From contig JABMSE010000118.1 in assembly GCA_013204645.1 (NCBI GenBank), positions 1-38,742 of the forward strand: a stretch of DNA of 38,742 bases, in the 5' to 3' direction. This stretch comes from Candidatus Saganbacteria bacterium (GTDB taxonomy: Bacteria; Margulisbacteria; WOR-1; O2-12-FULL-45-9). Below the pieces are notes generated by a model, which saw nothing but the letters and a program-made list of their open reading frames with translations, ran no database searches and was not told where the DNA came from. Below, piece by piece: positions 30,030-38,013 of this stretch; position 1 is the first letter of the stretch, and every line of letters begins with the position of its first letter. The position numbers were made by a program, and so were the translations under genes.

Positions 30030-32120
30030 TTACTTCATAAAATCGAGCTGGCTGATGTCAATGGCTTCAAAGCCGTCGTCACGGCTTTTGATTTCAACAT
30101 GATCGTAATCCCCAATCTCAATTTCATCTTTAGCCTCTTCTTCCTGGGCGTCCCATTTTTCATAAAGCTCTGACGAAAGCTCTTCTAGGTAGCGGGATGT
30201 ACGCATAATCACCTGGCCATCATAGCCGGAGTAGATCAAAGGGTAAGACAGATAAAGTTCGTCTTTAGCCCGGGTAATGGCCACATAAAATAAGCGGCGC
30301 TCCTCTTCCATCTCCTCTTCTTTTCCAAAACTCAAATAGGAAGGGAAGCGACCATCGGCCAACCAAGGCACAAAAACTATTTTCCATTCCAGTCCCTTTG
30401 CCTGATGAACAGTTGAAAGCACACAGGCTTCCTTATCGCCGCTATCGCCCTCAACAATGGTTTCCGATTCAATGCCCGAAACTAGTGCCAAAGCACTTAA
30501 AAGGGTTTCAAGATTTTTAAATTGGACCGCATATCCTCCCAGCTGCTCCAGATCCTCCATGCGTTCCCGATAATTTGGATATTGGTTTTTTAAGTGGTCT
30601 TCGTAACTTGATCGCGAAATCATTTTTATCATTTCAGATGGCGAATCAAGCTGCGATAATTCTCTGAGTAAGGACTGAAAAATCTTAAAAGACCTTTCTG
30701 CCCCGCTTGGAACAATTTTTAATACTTCTTTGCCAAGAATCTCTTCCAGGGGCTTGGGAGATTGATGGATAAATTGAAATATTTTAGCTGCGGTGCGCGC
30801 CCCAACTCTCTCCAAAAGTTTTAATATTCGGCCCCAAGAAATTTCATCAAAAGGATTATGGAAAACCTTTAGGTGGGCTAACACATCCTTGATATGGGCT
30901 TCCTCAAAAAAGCGAATGCCTGATCTTACCTCAAAGGGAATGCCCCTTTTCGTCAGCTCCATTTGGATTTCCATTGACTGATAATGGGAACGGTAGAGCA
31001 CGGCCATGTCATTTAAGCTGTGGCCTTGTTCGCGAAGCTCAAGCATTCGCTGGGCAATAAAAATGGCCTGCTCGTTCACGGTGTTTAAGGATAGCAGGAT
31101 GGGTTTTTCGCCTTGGGGCCGATTGGGGCGCAGGGATTTTTTAAATTTCTCCTTTGCCTGCGCAATGCTGGCATTGGCCATGTTTAAAATTTCCGGAGTT
31201 GAGCGGTGATTAAGCTCCAGCTTAAAAAGCTTGGCCTTAGGATAAACCTTGGGAAATTTCATTATATTTTTAAAGTGGGCACCCCGGAAGCTGTAAATGG
31301 ATTGTGAGTCATCTCCGACGGCCATAATATTTCCATGGTGCGAAGCTAGGATATCGATTATTTTTGCCTGAATGAGATTAGTGTCTTGATACTCATCCAC
31401 CAAAACATGCATAAATTTTTTGGCATAGGTTTGTGCAATATCAGGATTGTCCGCAAGTAACTTCCACCAGTAAAAGAGCAGGTCATCAAAGTCCATCAGG
31501 CTATTTTTCTTTTTCCGCTGCTGGTAGCGGTTAAAAATATCTTCAATCTCATCGGTTAAGGGTTCAAATTGAGGATAATTATAAGCAACAACATCACTAA
31601 TTTTTCGTCGCGTATTAACCGCTAAGCCAAAAATTGAACAGAGGTTATCGCCTTTGGGAAAGCGTCTGGCCTTAACGTCAATGTTGGCTTCGGTGATTGC
31701 AGCATCAATTAGTTCTTTTGAATCAGCTCGATCCAAAATAGTAAAGTTTGGCTTATATCCGATCTCCTTGGCGTGCTTGCGCAGGATGCGGTTACCGACA
31801 TGGTGAAAGGTCCCGCCCCAAATCCCTTTAACATCACGCTTCAAGAGCATCTCCACTCGAGAAAGCATCTCACGGGCGGCTTTGTTGGTAAAAGTAACCA
31901 GCAAGATTCTGTCCAGCGGAACGCCTGATTCAACCAAGTAGGCAACACGATAAGTAACGGTGCGGGTTTTGCCAGACCCGGCCCCGGCAATTACCAGCAT
32001 CGGGCCATTCTTCGCGGTTACTACTGGCAACTGCTCGGCAGTTAACTCTTGTGCATAATTAATCCGGAATTTTTTCTCCGCATTAAAATGGGTTTTTAAA
32101 ATGTACTTGTGCTGAGCCAC
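30030..32120 (-). CDS. pcrA: UvrD/PcrA-type DNA helicase
   Basis: 696 aa SF1A helicase. Walker A GAGSGKT (about 46-52), VTFTNKAAREM (Ia), VDEYQDTN (II), GDDSQSIYSFRGA (III), STVHQAKGLEWKIVFV (V) and RRLFYVAITRAKDELYLSY (VI) are all present. Unwinds DNA in repair and replication restart. The start is GTG 32118-32120 preceded by AAAGGA. This initiation region is tandemly duplicated upstream (32105-32207). Converges with the GH16 gene, separated by 2 nt. Confidence 0.95.
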   Translation of the reverse strand: MAQHKYILKTHFNAEKKFRINYAQELTAEQLPVVTAKNGPMLVIAGAGSGKTRTVTYRVAYLVESGVPLDRILLVTFTNKAAREMLSRVEMLLKRDVKGIWGGTFHHVGNRILRKHAKEIGYKPNFTILDRADSKELIDAAITEANIDVKARRFPKGDNLCSIFGLAVNTRRKISDVVAYNYPQFEPLTDEIEDIFNRYQQRKKKNSLMDFDDLLFYWWKLLADNPDIAQTYAKKFMHVLVDEYQDTNLIQAKIIDILASHHGNIMAVGDDSQSIYSFRGAHFKNIMKFPKVYPKAKLFKLELNHRSTPEILNMANASIAQAKEKFKKSLRPNRPQGEKPILLSLNTVNEQAIFIAQRMLELREQGHSLNDMAVLYRSHYQSMEIQMELTKRGIPFEVRSGIRFFEEAHIKDVLAHLKVFHNPFDEISWGRILKLLERVGARTAAKIFQFIHQSPKPLEEILGKEVLKIVPSGAERSFKIFQSLLRELSQLDSPSEMIKMISRSSYEDHLKNQYPNYRERMEDLEQLGGYAVQFKNLETLLSALALVSGIESETIVEGDSGDKEACVLSTVHQAKGLEWKIVFVPWLADGRFPSYLSFGKEEEMEEERRLFYVAITRAKDELYLSYPLIYSGYDGQVIMRTSRYLEELSSELYEKWDAQEEEAKDEIEIGDYDHVEIKSRDDGFEAIDISQLDFMK

Positions 32121-32207
32121 AAAAGAAAATCCTTTCTCAATAATTTAAGTCGAAGCACTTGTGCTGAGCCACAAAAAAAGTCCCTTCTCAATAATTTAGG
32201 TCGAAGC
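32105..32207 (-). repeat. tandem repeat of the pcrA initiation region
   Basis: Two copies of a 51-52 bp unit (32105-32156 and 32157-32207) plus a short third start. Each minus-strand unit carries a GAGAA(A/G)GG-like Shine-Dalgarno region and GTGGCTCAGCACAAGT, so the distal copy encodes an 11-codon ORF (MAQHKCFDLNY) ahead of the real gene. Confidence 0.85.
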
Positions 32208-32270
32208 ACTTGTGCGGCGCTATCATTTGCATTATAGCAAAAATATGGCCGCTTGGGAATCGGTCAGAAG

Positions 32271-32299
32271 GTGAAATTTTGGTTGCTTTTAGTCGATAT
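32271..32299 (+). promoter_or_regulatory. sigma-28-like promoter of methyltransferase paralogue 1
   Basis: GTGAAATTT (32271-32279) and GTCGATAT (32292-32299), standard spacing; ATG at 32331. Confidence 0.7.
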
Positions 32300-32330
32300 A
32301 TATAGAGAGACCTACAAAGGTTCAAAAATA

Positions 32331-33761
32331 ATGCAAATTGTTGGATATTATACAAATAATGCTTGTATGGCAGGGCCACCACCCCCCTTGCAATGTGATC
32401 CTACCGTCGCTGAGTATTTGGTGGAGGATGAAAAAGGAAATATTCATATTATCTCCCCGGATATTATTTCCCCGCCCCTTGATCCGTTGGAAATTGAACT
32501 CTATATGCCAACTCCTGCCTCCGAAGAACTAGCCACTCTTTCAGCAAGGGATGAATGTTTTAAAGGGGAAAACCCAGAAATCCAAAACCTGCTATCCCTT
32601 ATCAAAGAAACTGAACCTGAATCCGCCATTTACGAATTGGAAAAAATTCAAGGTGGTCCAGCTTGCCTACGCTTAATTATTCAAGAAGGAACTTTCATGC
32701 AATATTATCTCTCAGCTAGATCTTTGACAGAATCTCCTCTGCCCGAAGCAGATACAGTTATTCGACAAATGATAACAAACAGCACCGCAACATGGGAAAA
32801 GGCCCTAGGATTAATTCTTTTGGGTTCCAGGACAGCCGCTGGCATAGAATCAGAATCCAACCCAGCAGAAATCATTTCGCCCTTTCTTGTAAGCGAGGAT
32901 CCCCTACTGCGGCTTGGCGCAATATTCGGCCTTTTGCGCATGGACGCTGAAAATGAACTAAACGAATTTGCAGAAGAAAGAAAAGGTTCCAGGATAGCGC
33001 AAACAGTCAACGGTCTTCTTTCTTACAAAGGACAAAGCACATCTTATGTTAGCACTATTCTTTTTGACTGGGCTGATCCGGGAACCTATCAGACAGCTTT
33101 TTTTCGCCACCCAACATTACTTGATGAGTTAGTAAAAGATGCCCAGGTCCATCCTGCTCAAGAATATAATGTTTGGGAAATTGGGTGTTCCTTGGGTCTT
33201 TCAACTGAAAGTGCCCGGATCGCCCTCAGCTTAAATAGAGAAGCAGCCTTTCACATTACAGGAACCGACATAAGTCCCTTTGCCCTCCTTTATGCAGCGC
33301 GAGGCAAATATCTCTTAGAAAACCTGTCACACATAGATCACTACTATTCAATTGATCCTCAGGAAAATGACTTGCAATCTTTCAGAAGGTACGTTTCGCA
33401 ACATAACTGGAATCCTGAGAAGGTCCTTAATGATTTTTTCACAAAAAAAGAATGCTCTTTGGGACCACTCTATACAGCACGGCGCGATCCAGGAATCCAT
33501 TTTATATTTGATGACGTTGCCTCCACAGACTCTTCTCTTCCCGATACTTCTTTCGACACTATAATTTATGCTAATGTCCATTACTTTTTAAGCAGAGAAG
33601 AGCGAGCACGTGCAATTCAAAAAATCCACCAAAAGCTGAAACCCGGGGGGGAAGTTTTCGTAGTAGATCCAAGGTCTCAAACATATATTGAATTTGAAGC
33701 CGCCTTTGGCAACCCCACCATAATAAAAGACGGTCCATTGATGGTTTACAGGAAGGATTAG
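32331..33761 (+). CDS. HEAT-like plus CheR-like methyltransferase, paralogue 1
   Basis: 476 aa. N-terminus MQIVGYYTNNACMAG, shared almost exactly with paralogue 2. A helical domain (about 95-240) includes a HEAT-like repeat (SEDPLLRLGAIFGLLRM). The SAM-binding domain (about 270-476) has VWEIGCSLGLSTES (motif I), TGTDISPFALLYAARGKYLL, a DTIIYANVHYFL motif recalling the NVLIYF of CheR, and LKPGGEVFVVDP. The substrate is unknown; chemotaxis-receptor glutamate methylation is only an analogy. ATG 32331 is placed after the sigma-28-like promoter and aligned to paralogue 2. A G7 tract lies in the coding region at about 33644-33651. Confidence 0.82.
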   Translation: MQIVGYYTNNACMAGPPPPLQCDPTVAEYLVEDEKGNIHIISPDIISPPLDPLEIELYMPTPASEELATLSARDECFKGENPEIQNLLSLIKETEPESAIYELEKIQGGPACLRLIIQEGTFMQYYLSARSLTESPLPEADTVIRQMITNSTATWEKALGLILLGSRTAAGIESESNPAEIISPFLVSEDPLLRLGAIFGLLRMDAENELNEFAEERKGSRIAQTVNGLLSYKGQSTSYVSTILFDWADPGTYQTAFFRHPTLLDELVKDAQVHPAQEYNVWEIGCSLGLSTESARIALSLNREAAFHITGTDISPFALLYAARGKYLLENLSHIDHYYSIDPQENDLQSFRRYVSQHNWNPEKVLNDFFTKKECSLGPLYTARRDPGIHFIFDDVASTDSSLPDTSFDTIIYANVHYFLSREERARAIQKIHQKLKPGGEVFVVDPRSQTYIEFEAAFGNPTIIKDGPLMVYRKD

Positions 33762-33776
33762 AGCAACCTTTACACT

Positions 33777-33798
33777 TGGGGGCCGCCCCCACTTTTTT
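33777..33798 (+). terminator. terminator after methyltransferase paralogue 1
   Basis: TGGGGG and CCCCCA arms with a 3-nt loop (33777-33791), then six T at 33793-33798, 16 nt after the stop. Confidence 0.6.
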
Positions 33799-33844
33799 GC
33801 CTTAAGATAGCCAAAAACTCCTACAAATGGCCAAAAGGGGCAAA

Positions 33845-33872
33845 GGGGACAGTCCCCCGGAGGACTGCCCCC
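33845..33872. repeat. intergenic hairpin and GGTGCCTGGCAC-type palindrome
   Basis: GGGGACAGTCC / GGACTGCCCC form a stem, followed at about 33887-33900 by GGTGCCTGGCAC. Related GTGCC(T/A)GGC palindromes occur near 10330, 11808 and 24527. Role unknown. Confidence 0.5.
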
Positions 33873-33927
33873 AACCCTTGACGTACCGGTGCCTGGCACA
33901 GAGTGACCAAATAATTCCTGCAAAAGT

Positions 33928-33956
33928 GTGAAATTTTTGCCCCCGCCTGTCGATAA
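33928..33956 (+). promoter_or_regulatory. sigma-28-like promoter of methyltransferase operon 2-3-4
   Basis: GTGAAATTT (33928-33936) and GTCGATAA (33949-33956), standard spacing; ATG at 33978. Confidence 0.7.
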
Positions 33957-33977
33957 GATATAGAGGCTTAAACAAAA

Positions 33978-35315
33978 ATGGAAATTGTTGGATATTATAC
34001 AAATAATGCTTGTATGGCAGGGGCACCGCCTTCGCTATGTGATCCGGACATAACGCATTACGAGGTTGCGGATGAAAATGGCGATCTCTACATAATTCCC
34101 CCACCCTTTGATCCCTTGCAAGTTGAGCTATATGGTTTTCCCCTGCACACAGCCCCTTCAGAAATCCAGCCGCTCTTAAATCTAATTCTAGAAGATGATG
34201 CCTTGGGGGCCGCTGAAGACTTGGCTAAGATAAAAGGGGGGTCTTTTTATTTTAGACTCCTCATCCAGGAAGGAACCTATCGTCAATTTTGTCTGGCAGC
34301 TAAGTTTCTTGCGGAAAGCCCGCTTACTGAAGCTGATACAACTATTATTAAAATGATAGAAGATGGGGCTCCCTCTGAAAAAGCAGTAGCCATGACTATT
34401 TTGGCTGACCGGGCGGCGGAGCAAAAAACCAACATCCCAAATCCAGCAGAAATTCTTTTTCCTTTTCTTGAAAGCGATGATCCTCTTCTTGAGCTTGGAG
34501 CAATTGTTGCGCTTATCCGCCTTGGCGCTAAAGACGAATTAAGGGCCTTTGCTGAAAAACGTCAAGGAACTCCGATTGAAAAAAGGATCAATCATCTGCT
34601 TGATTACAGATTCAATTTCAGTATCTTTGCCTTGAGTTGGTTGCACAAACACCAAACTGCCTTTTTTCGCTATCCAAGTATACTTGCTAAGCTAGCAAAT
34701 GACGCTAAATCTTATACAGGACAAAAATATACAGTTTGGGACATTGGATGTTCTGTGGGGCTTTCAACCCAAAGTATTCAAATAACATCACCCAACGCTC
34801 AGGTTATAGGAACAGACATCAGTCCCTTAGCTCTAATTTACGCCGAGCGCAGAAGCTTTTCGCTTTCCGCCCGCCCTCTAGCAAGCTACGGGAACCCAGC
34901 CGTAGCTTATCAAACAGAAATGCAACTTTTACAAAGCTATGCTTTTCTGCAGGGGTTGGACGCAGACAAAATCGTAAGAGAAAATTTCACAATACAAGAT
35001 GGTTCTTATCCTCCCCTCTATATGGTGAATTCCAATAATCCCCCCACATTTGCCTTTGATGATATTGCCTCACCGGTTTCTATTGTTGCAGACGCTTCAG
35101 TTAATGCCGCTGTTTACACTAATGTCCACTATCAGCTCTCCCCAGCAGAACAGCGCCAAGCCATACAAAAAATCAAACAAAAATTAGTCCTTGGCGGAAA
35201 AGTTTTTGTGCTAGATCCTGACCAAGAAACTTATGCAGAGTTCGAAGCTACCTTTGGCGAACCCACGATGACAGGCACTACATTAAGCATTTATGTGAAA
35301 AGGGAAGCGAAATGA
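33978..35315 (+). CDS. HEAT-like plus CheR-like methyltransferase, paralogue 2
   Basis: 445 aa. Same architecture as paralogue 1, with N-terminus MEIVGYYTNNACMAG followed by a Cys-Asp-Pro, helical/HEAT region (ESDDPLLELGAIVALIRL) and SAM domain (VWDIGCSVGLSTQS; GTDISPLALIYAER; AAVYTNVHYQLS; GGKVFVLDP). First gene of a three-gene operon; its stop overlaps the next start (ATGA). Confidence 0.82.
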   Translation: MEIVGYYTNNACMAGAPPSLCDPDITHYEVADENGDLYIIPPPFDPLQVELYGFPLHTAPSEIQPLLNLILEDDALGAAEDLAKIKGGSFYFRLLIQEGTYRQFCLAAKFLAESPLTEADTTIIKMIEDGAPSEKAVAMTILADRAAEQKTNIPNPAEILFPFLESDDPLLELGAIVALIRLGAKDELRAFAEKRQGTPIEKRINHLLDYRFNFSIFALSWLHKHQTAFFRYPSILAKLANDAKSYTGQKYTVWDIGCSVGLSTQSIQITSPNAQVIGTDISPLALIYAERRSFSLSARPLASYGNPAVAYQTEMQLLQSYAFLQGLDADKIVRENFTIQDGSYPPLYMVNSNNPPTFAFDDIASPVSIVADASVNAAVYTNVHYQLSPAEQRQAIQKIKQKLVLGGKVFVLDPDQETYAEFEATFGEPTMTGTTLSIYVKREAK

Positions 35316-36610
35316 TCGGAAGACTATTAGGACTCGGACGGGCATTAGAAGTAAATCCTAACTGGTCAAGGCGTGGGCTGATTAGGGCCGCGGCCATTGC
35401 TACAGGCGCTACGCTTATTGGCTGCAGAAAGAAAGAGCGCCTAAACCTTGAAGGTGCCCCGGATAAAATAAAATTCTGGTTGGATCAAATGAAAAGAACC
35501 GGTTCTCCTCTGGAGATCCTATACCTGGCCGACATAGAGGGTTCTTGTCCCTACGTGCGGCTAGTTATGCAAGAGGGAACCTTCGATCAATTCTATCTTG
35601 CAGCTTCTACCCTGGCTGATTCTTCTTTTCTCGAAGCAGACACCACCATTCAGGAAATGATTAACAGCTCTGAGGCGTGGGAGAAAGCACTTGGCATGAT
35701 TGTTTGGGGAGAGCGCGTAGAATTAGGTAGAGCCCAAGAGTCAAACCCCGCTGCGCTCATCACGCCTTACCTTGCAAGCGAAGATCCCGTGCTCCAGCTG
35801 GGAGCAATCGTTGGCCTGATGCGGATGGGGGAAAAAGACACCCTCCAGACTTTTGCGAACAAAAACCAAGGCACTCCGGTAGAGGGCAAAATAAATAATT
35901 TCCTTAATTATCACGACAACCTCTTCATAAACCACTGGCTTTTATACGTTCCTGGAGAAAGAGGCTCCGATGCTTTTCAAACCGCTTTTTTTCGCAACCT
36001 TGATTTAATCGACGCGGTAGCCAGAGAAGCCCAGACCTTCTTGTCGCCGCCTCTCATCTGGGACATAGGCTGCTCCTCAGGCCTTTCCAGTGAAAGTTTT
36101 CGCATAGCAACTGGCGCAGAAGTTGTTGGAACAGATATTTGCCCTTTTTCCCTCCTCTACGCTGAAAGAGGAAAGTATTTGCTGGAAAGCGTTCCAACGG
36201 TAAGTCTGGGTGGAACCGAAAAAGATCTGTTTGAAACCTATGCACAAGAACACGTCCTGGACGCAGAAAGAATTATAAAGAGAGATTTTACCATAGAAGA
36301 GGGGGTACTGGGACCTCTTTATATCGCAAAGCGCAGGGATTCAAGTATTCGCTTTGCTTTTGATGATATTGCCTCTCCTTATTCAACAATTCCAGATGAA
36401 TCCATTGATATAGCTGTCTATACAAATGTTCATTACCTACTACCACCTAAGCAAAAGTTGGCTGCCATTGAAAAAATCCACACAAAGTTAAAACCAGGAG
36501 GAAAAGTTTTTGTAATAATCTCTCGCTCAGAAACAGATACTGAATTCGAAGCTGTCTTTGGCAGGCCCACCACGACAAAAGGTATCTTGAGTGTTTATGT
36601 AAAAAGGTAA
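35312..36610 (+). CDS. HEAT-like plus CheR-like methyltransferase, paralogue 3, Tat-lipoprotein-like N-terminus
   Basis: 432 aa. The body matches paralogues 1 and 2 (WEKALGMIVWGER; SEDPVLQLGAIVGLMRM; IWDIGCSSGLSSES; GTDICPFSLLYAERGKYLLE; AVYTNVHYLLP; KPGGKVFVI). The N-terminus differs: after 18 residues NWSRRGLIRAAAIATGATLIGC carries a twin-arginine-like SRRGLIR (19-25), a mild hydrophobic stretch and a lipobox-like LIGC (Cys38). A SAM-dependent enzyme outside the cytosol would be unusual; the tail may instead be a membrane-association or pseudo-signal. Overlaps paralogue 2 by 4 nt. Confidence 0.82.
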   Translation: MIGRLLGLGRALEVNPNWSRRGLIRAAAIATGATLIGCRKKERLNLEGAPDKIKFWLDQMKRTGSPLEILYLADIEGSCPYVRLVMQEGTFDQFYLAASTLADSSFLEADTTIQEMINSSEAWEKALGMIVWGERVELGRAQESNPAALITPYLASEDPVLQLGAIVGLMRMGEKDTLQTFANKNQGTPVEGKINNFLNYHDNLFINHWLLYVPGERGSDAFQTAFFRNLDLIDAVAREAQTFLSPPLIWDIGCSSGLSSESFRIATGAEVVGTDICPFSLLYAERGKYLLESVPTVSLGGTEKDLFETYAQEHVLDAERIIKRDFTIEEGVLGPLYIAKRRDSSIRFAFDDIASPYSTIPDESIDIAVYTNVHYLLPPKQKLAAIEKIHTKLKPGGKVFVIISRSETDTEFEAVFGRPTTTKGILSVYVKR

Positions 36611-36621
36611 GGCAAAATAAA

Positions 36622-37959
36622 ATGATCGGAAGACTATTAGGCTTGGGCCACACATTACAAGTAAATCCCAACTGGTCAAGGCGCGATCTTGGCAGAGGTG
36701 CGCTTATTACCGCTGGTTCAATCTTGCTTTTTCGCCCGCCAGGGCTGCTGGAAAATGCGCCGCTAGAAATTAGGAGATTATGGCCCAAAATAATGCGCTC
36801 TGGTTCTTCCGAATCGGAAATGGGAATCTCAATGTTGGCTGCAATTAAAGGCGGCAGCGCTTACTTGCGTTTAGTAATTTCAGAAGGAACTTTTGCCCAA
36901 TACTATCTTGCTTGCCAAGAGCTGGCTCAAAGCAATTTATCCGAAGCCGATATAATCATTAAAGAAATGATTGTAGATAGTCAACTTTCTTGGGAAAAAG
37001 CAGCCGGAATGCTTATCTTAGGATATAGGGTAAGCCATGGCAACAGCTCTCTTTCTAATCCCTTACAAATGCTTGAGCCATTTCTTGAAAGTGAAGACCC
37101 CCTTCTTCGTTTTGGTGCCATTGTTGGCCTTATGCGAATGCGCAAATTAGCAAATCTAGAAAGATTTATGCGTAGAAACCCAAAGAGCCCAGCCGCTGCG
37201 GAAATCAGCCAGCTTGTAAGCAATACCGAGCCGGCCTTACATGACTTTCGTATCCTCGAAGTTTATCAAACCTCTTTCTTTCGCCACCCGCATATTTATC
37301 CTGAGTTAATCCAAGATTTCCAATCTTGCACTAAGCCAAAGCATGTAATTTGGGACGTAGGCTGTTCCGCCGGCCTTTCAGCTGAAAGTTTTCGTATGGC
37401 TCTGCTCACAGCTCCTGATACTAGTTCTAAACTTCAAGTTATAGGAACTGACGTTGAACCACTGGCCTTAGTTTATGCCGAGCGCGGAAAATATCTGCTT
37501 GAGGCAACCTCTTTAGTTGGGACCAGGGAATGGGGATATTGTAATGATGGGACTGAAATAGAAGAATTCTCAACTTATGCGCAAAGCCAGGGATGGAGTC
37601 ATTGGCAGGCCGCTGGAGTACTCACAAGGTTTTTTAAAATTGAAGACGGCTCCCTTGGAAAAACCTACACGGTAAGGCCAGATCAAAGAGCCGAATTTGG
37701 TTTTGATGATATCACCACTCAAGCATCTTTTATTTCCGACCGATCAGTTGACGGCGCTGTGTATACTAATGTTCATAGGCTCTTGCCACAACTAGTACGC
37801 ACGCGAGCCCCAGCAAAAATCTATGCAAAACTTGCGCCCGGGGGTAAAGTCTATGTCTCTTCGCTACGGGCTTATACTTTCGATGATTTTGAGCAGGTTT
37901 TTGGACCGCCACTAAAACTTCTAAGAGATGGCACCATGGTTTACGCCAAAAATGTTTGA
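36622..37959 (+). CDS. HEAT-like plus CheR-like methyltransferase, paralogue 4
   Basis: 445 aa. N-terminus MIGRLLGLGHTLQVNPNW then SRRDLGRGALITAGSILLF, like paralogue 3 but with no lipobox Cys. Body: SEDPLLRFGAIVGLMRM, VIWDVGCSAGLSAES, GTDVEPLALVYAERGKYLLE, GAVYTNVHRLLP, APGGKVYV. The catalytic-loop equivalent has NVHR instead of NVHY, and the C-terminus is the most divergent, so it may be drifting. Starts 11 nt after paralogue 3. Confidence 0.8.
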   Translation: MIGRLLGLGHTLQVNPNWSRRDLGRGALITAGSILLFRPPGLLENAPLEIRRLWPKIMRSGSSESEMGISMLAAIKGGSAYLRLVISEGTFAQYYLACQELAQSNLSEADIIIKEMIVDSQLSWEKAAGMLILGYRVSHGNSSLSNPLQMLEPFLESEDPLLRFGAIVGLMRMRKLANLERFMRRNPKSPAAAEISQLVSNTEPALHDFRILEVYQTSFFRHPHIYPELIQDFQSCTKPKHVIWDVGCSAGLSAESFRMALLTAPDTSSKLQVIGTDVEPLALVYAERGKYLLEATSLVGTREWGYCNDGTEIEEFSTYAQSQGWSHWQAAGVLTRFFKIEDGSLGKTYTVRPDQRAEFGFDDITTQASFISDRSVDGAVYTNVHRLLPQLVRTRAPAKIYAKLAPGGKVYVSSLRAYTFDDFEQVFGPPLKLLRDGTMVYAKNV

Positions 37960-37985
37960 CTCCCCCCCCCTAGGTAATGTACAAT
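37956..37985 (+). promoter_or_regulatory. sigma-70 promoter of Cys-rich peptide 3, C9 tract in spacer
   Basis: TTGACT (37956-37961), 18-nt spacer containing nine C (37962-37970), TACAAT (37980-37985). The -35 overlaps the stop of methyltransferase paralogue 4. GGGAGG follows before the ATG. Confidence 0.75.
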
Positions 37986-38013
37986 TTTCAGTGAAAGAAA
38001 TGGGAGGACTAAC

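Noticed and set aside
32253-32330. Upstream start for methyltransferase paralogue 1
   Set aside because: The added 26 codons span the sigma-28-like promoter, and paralogue 2 aligns from ATG 32331.
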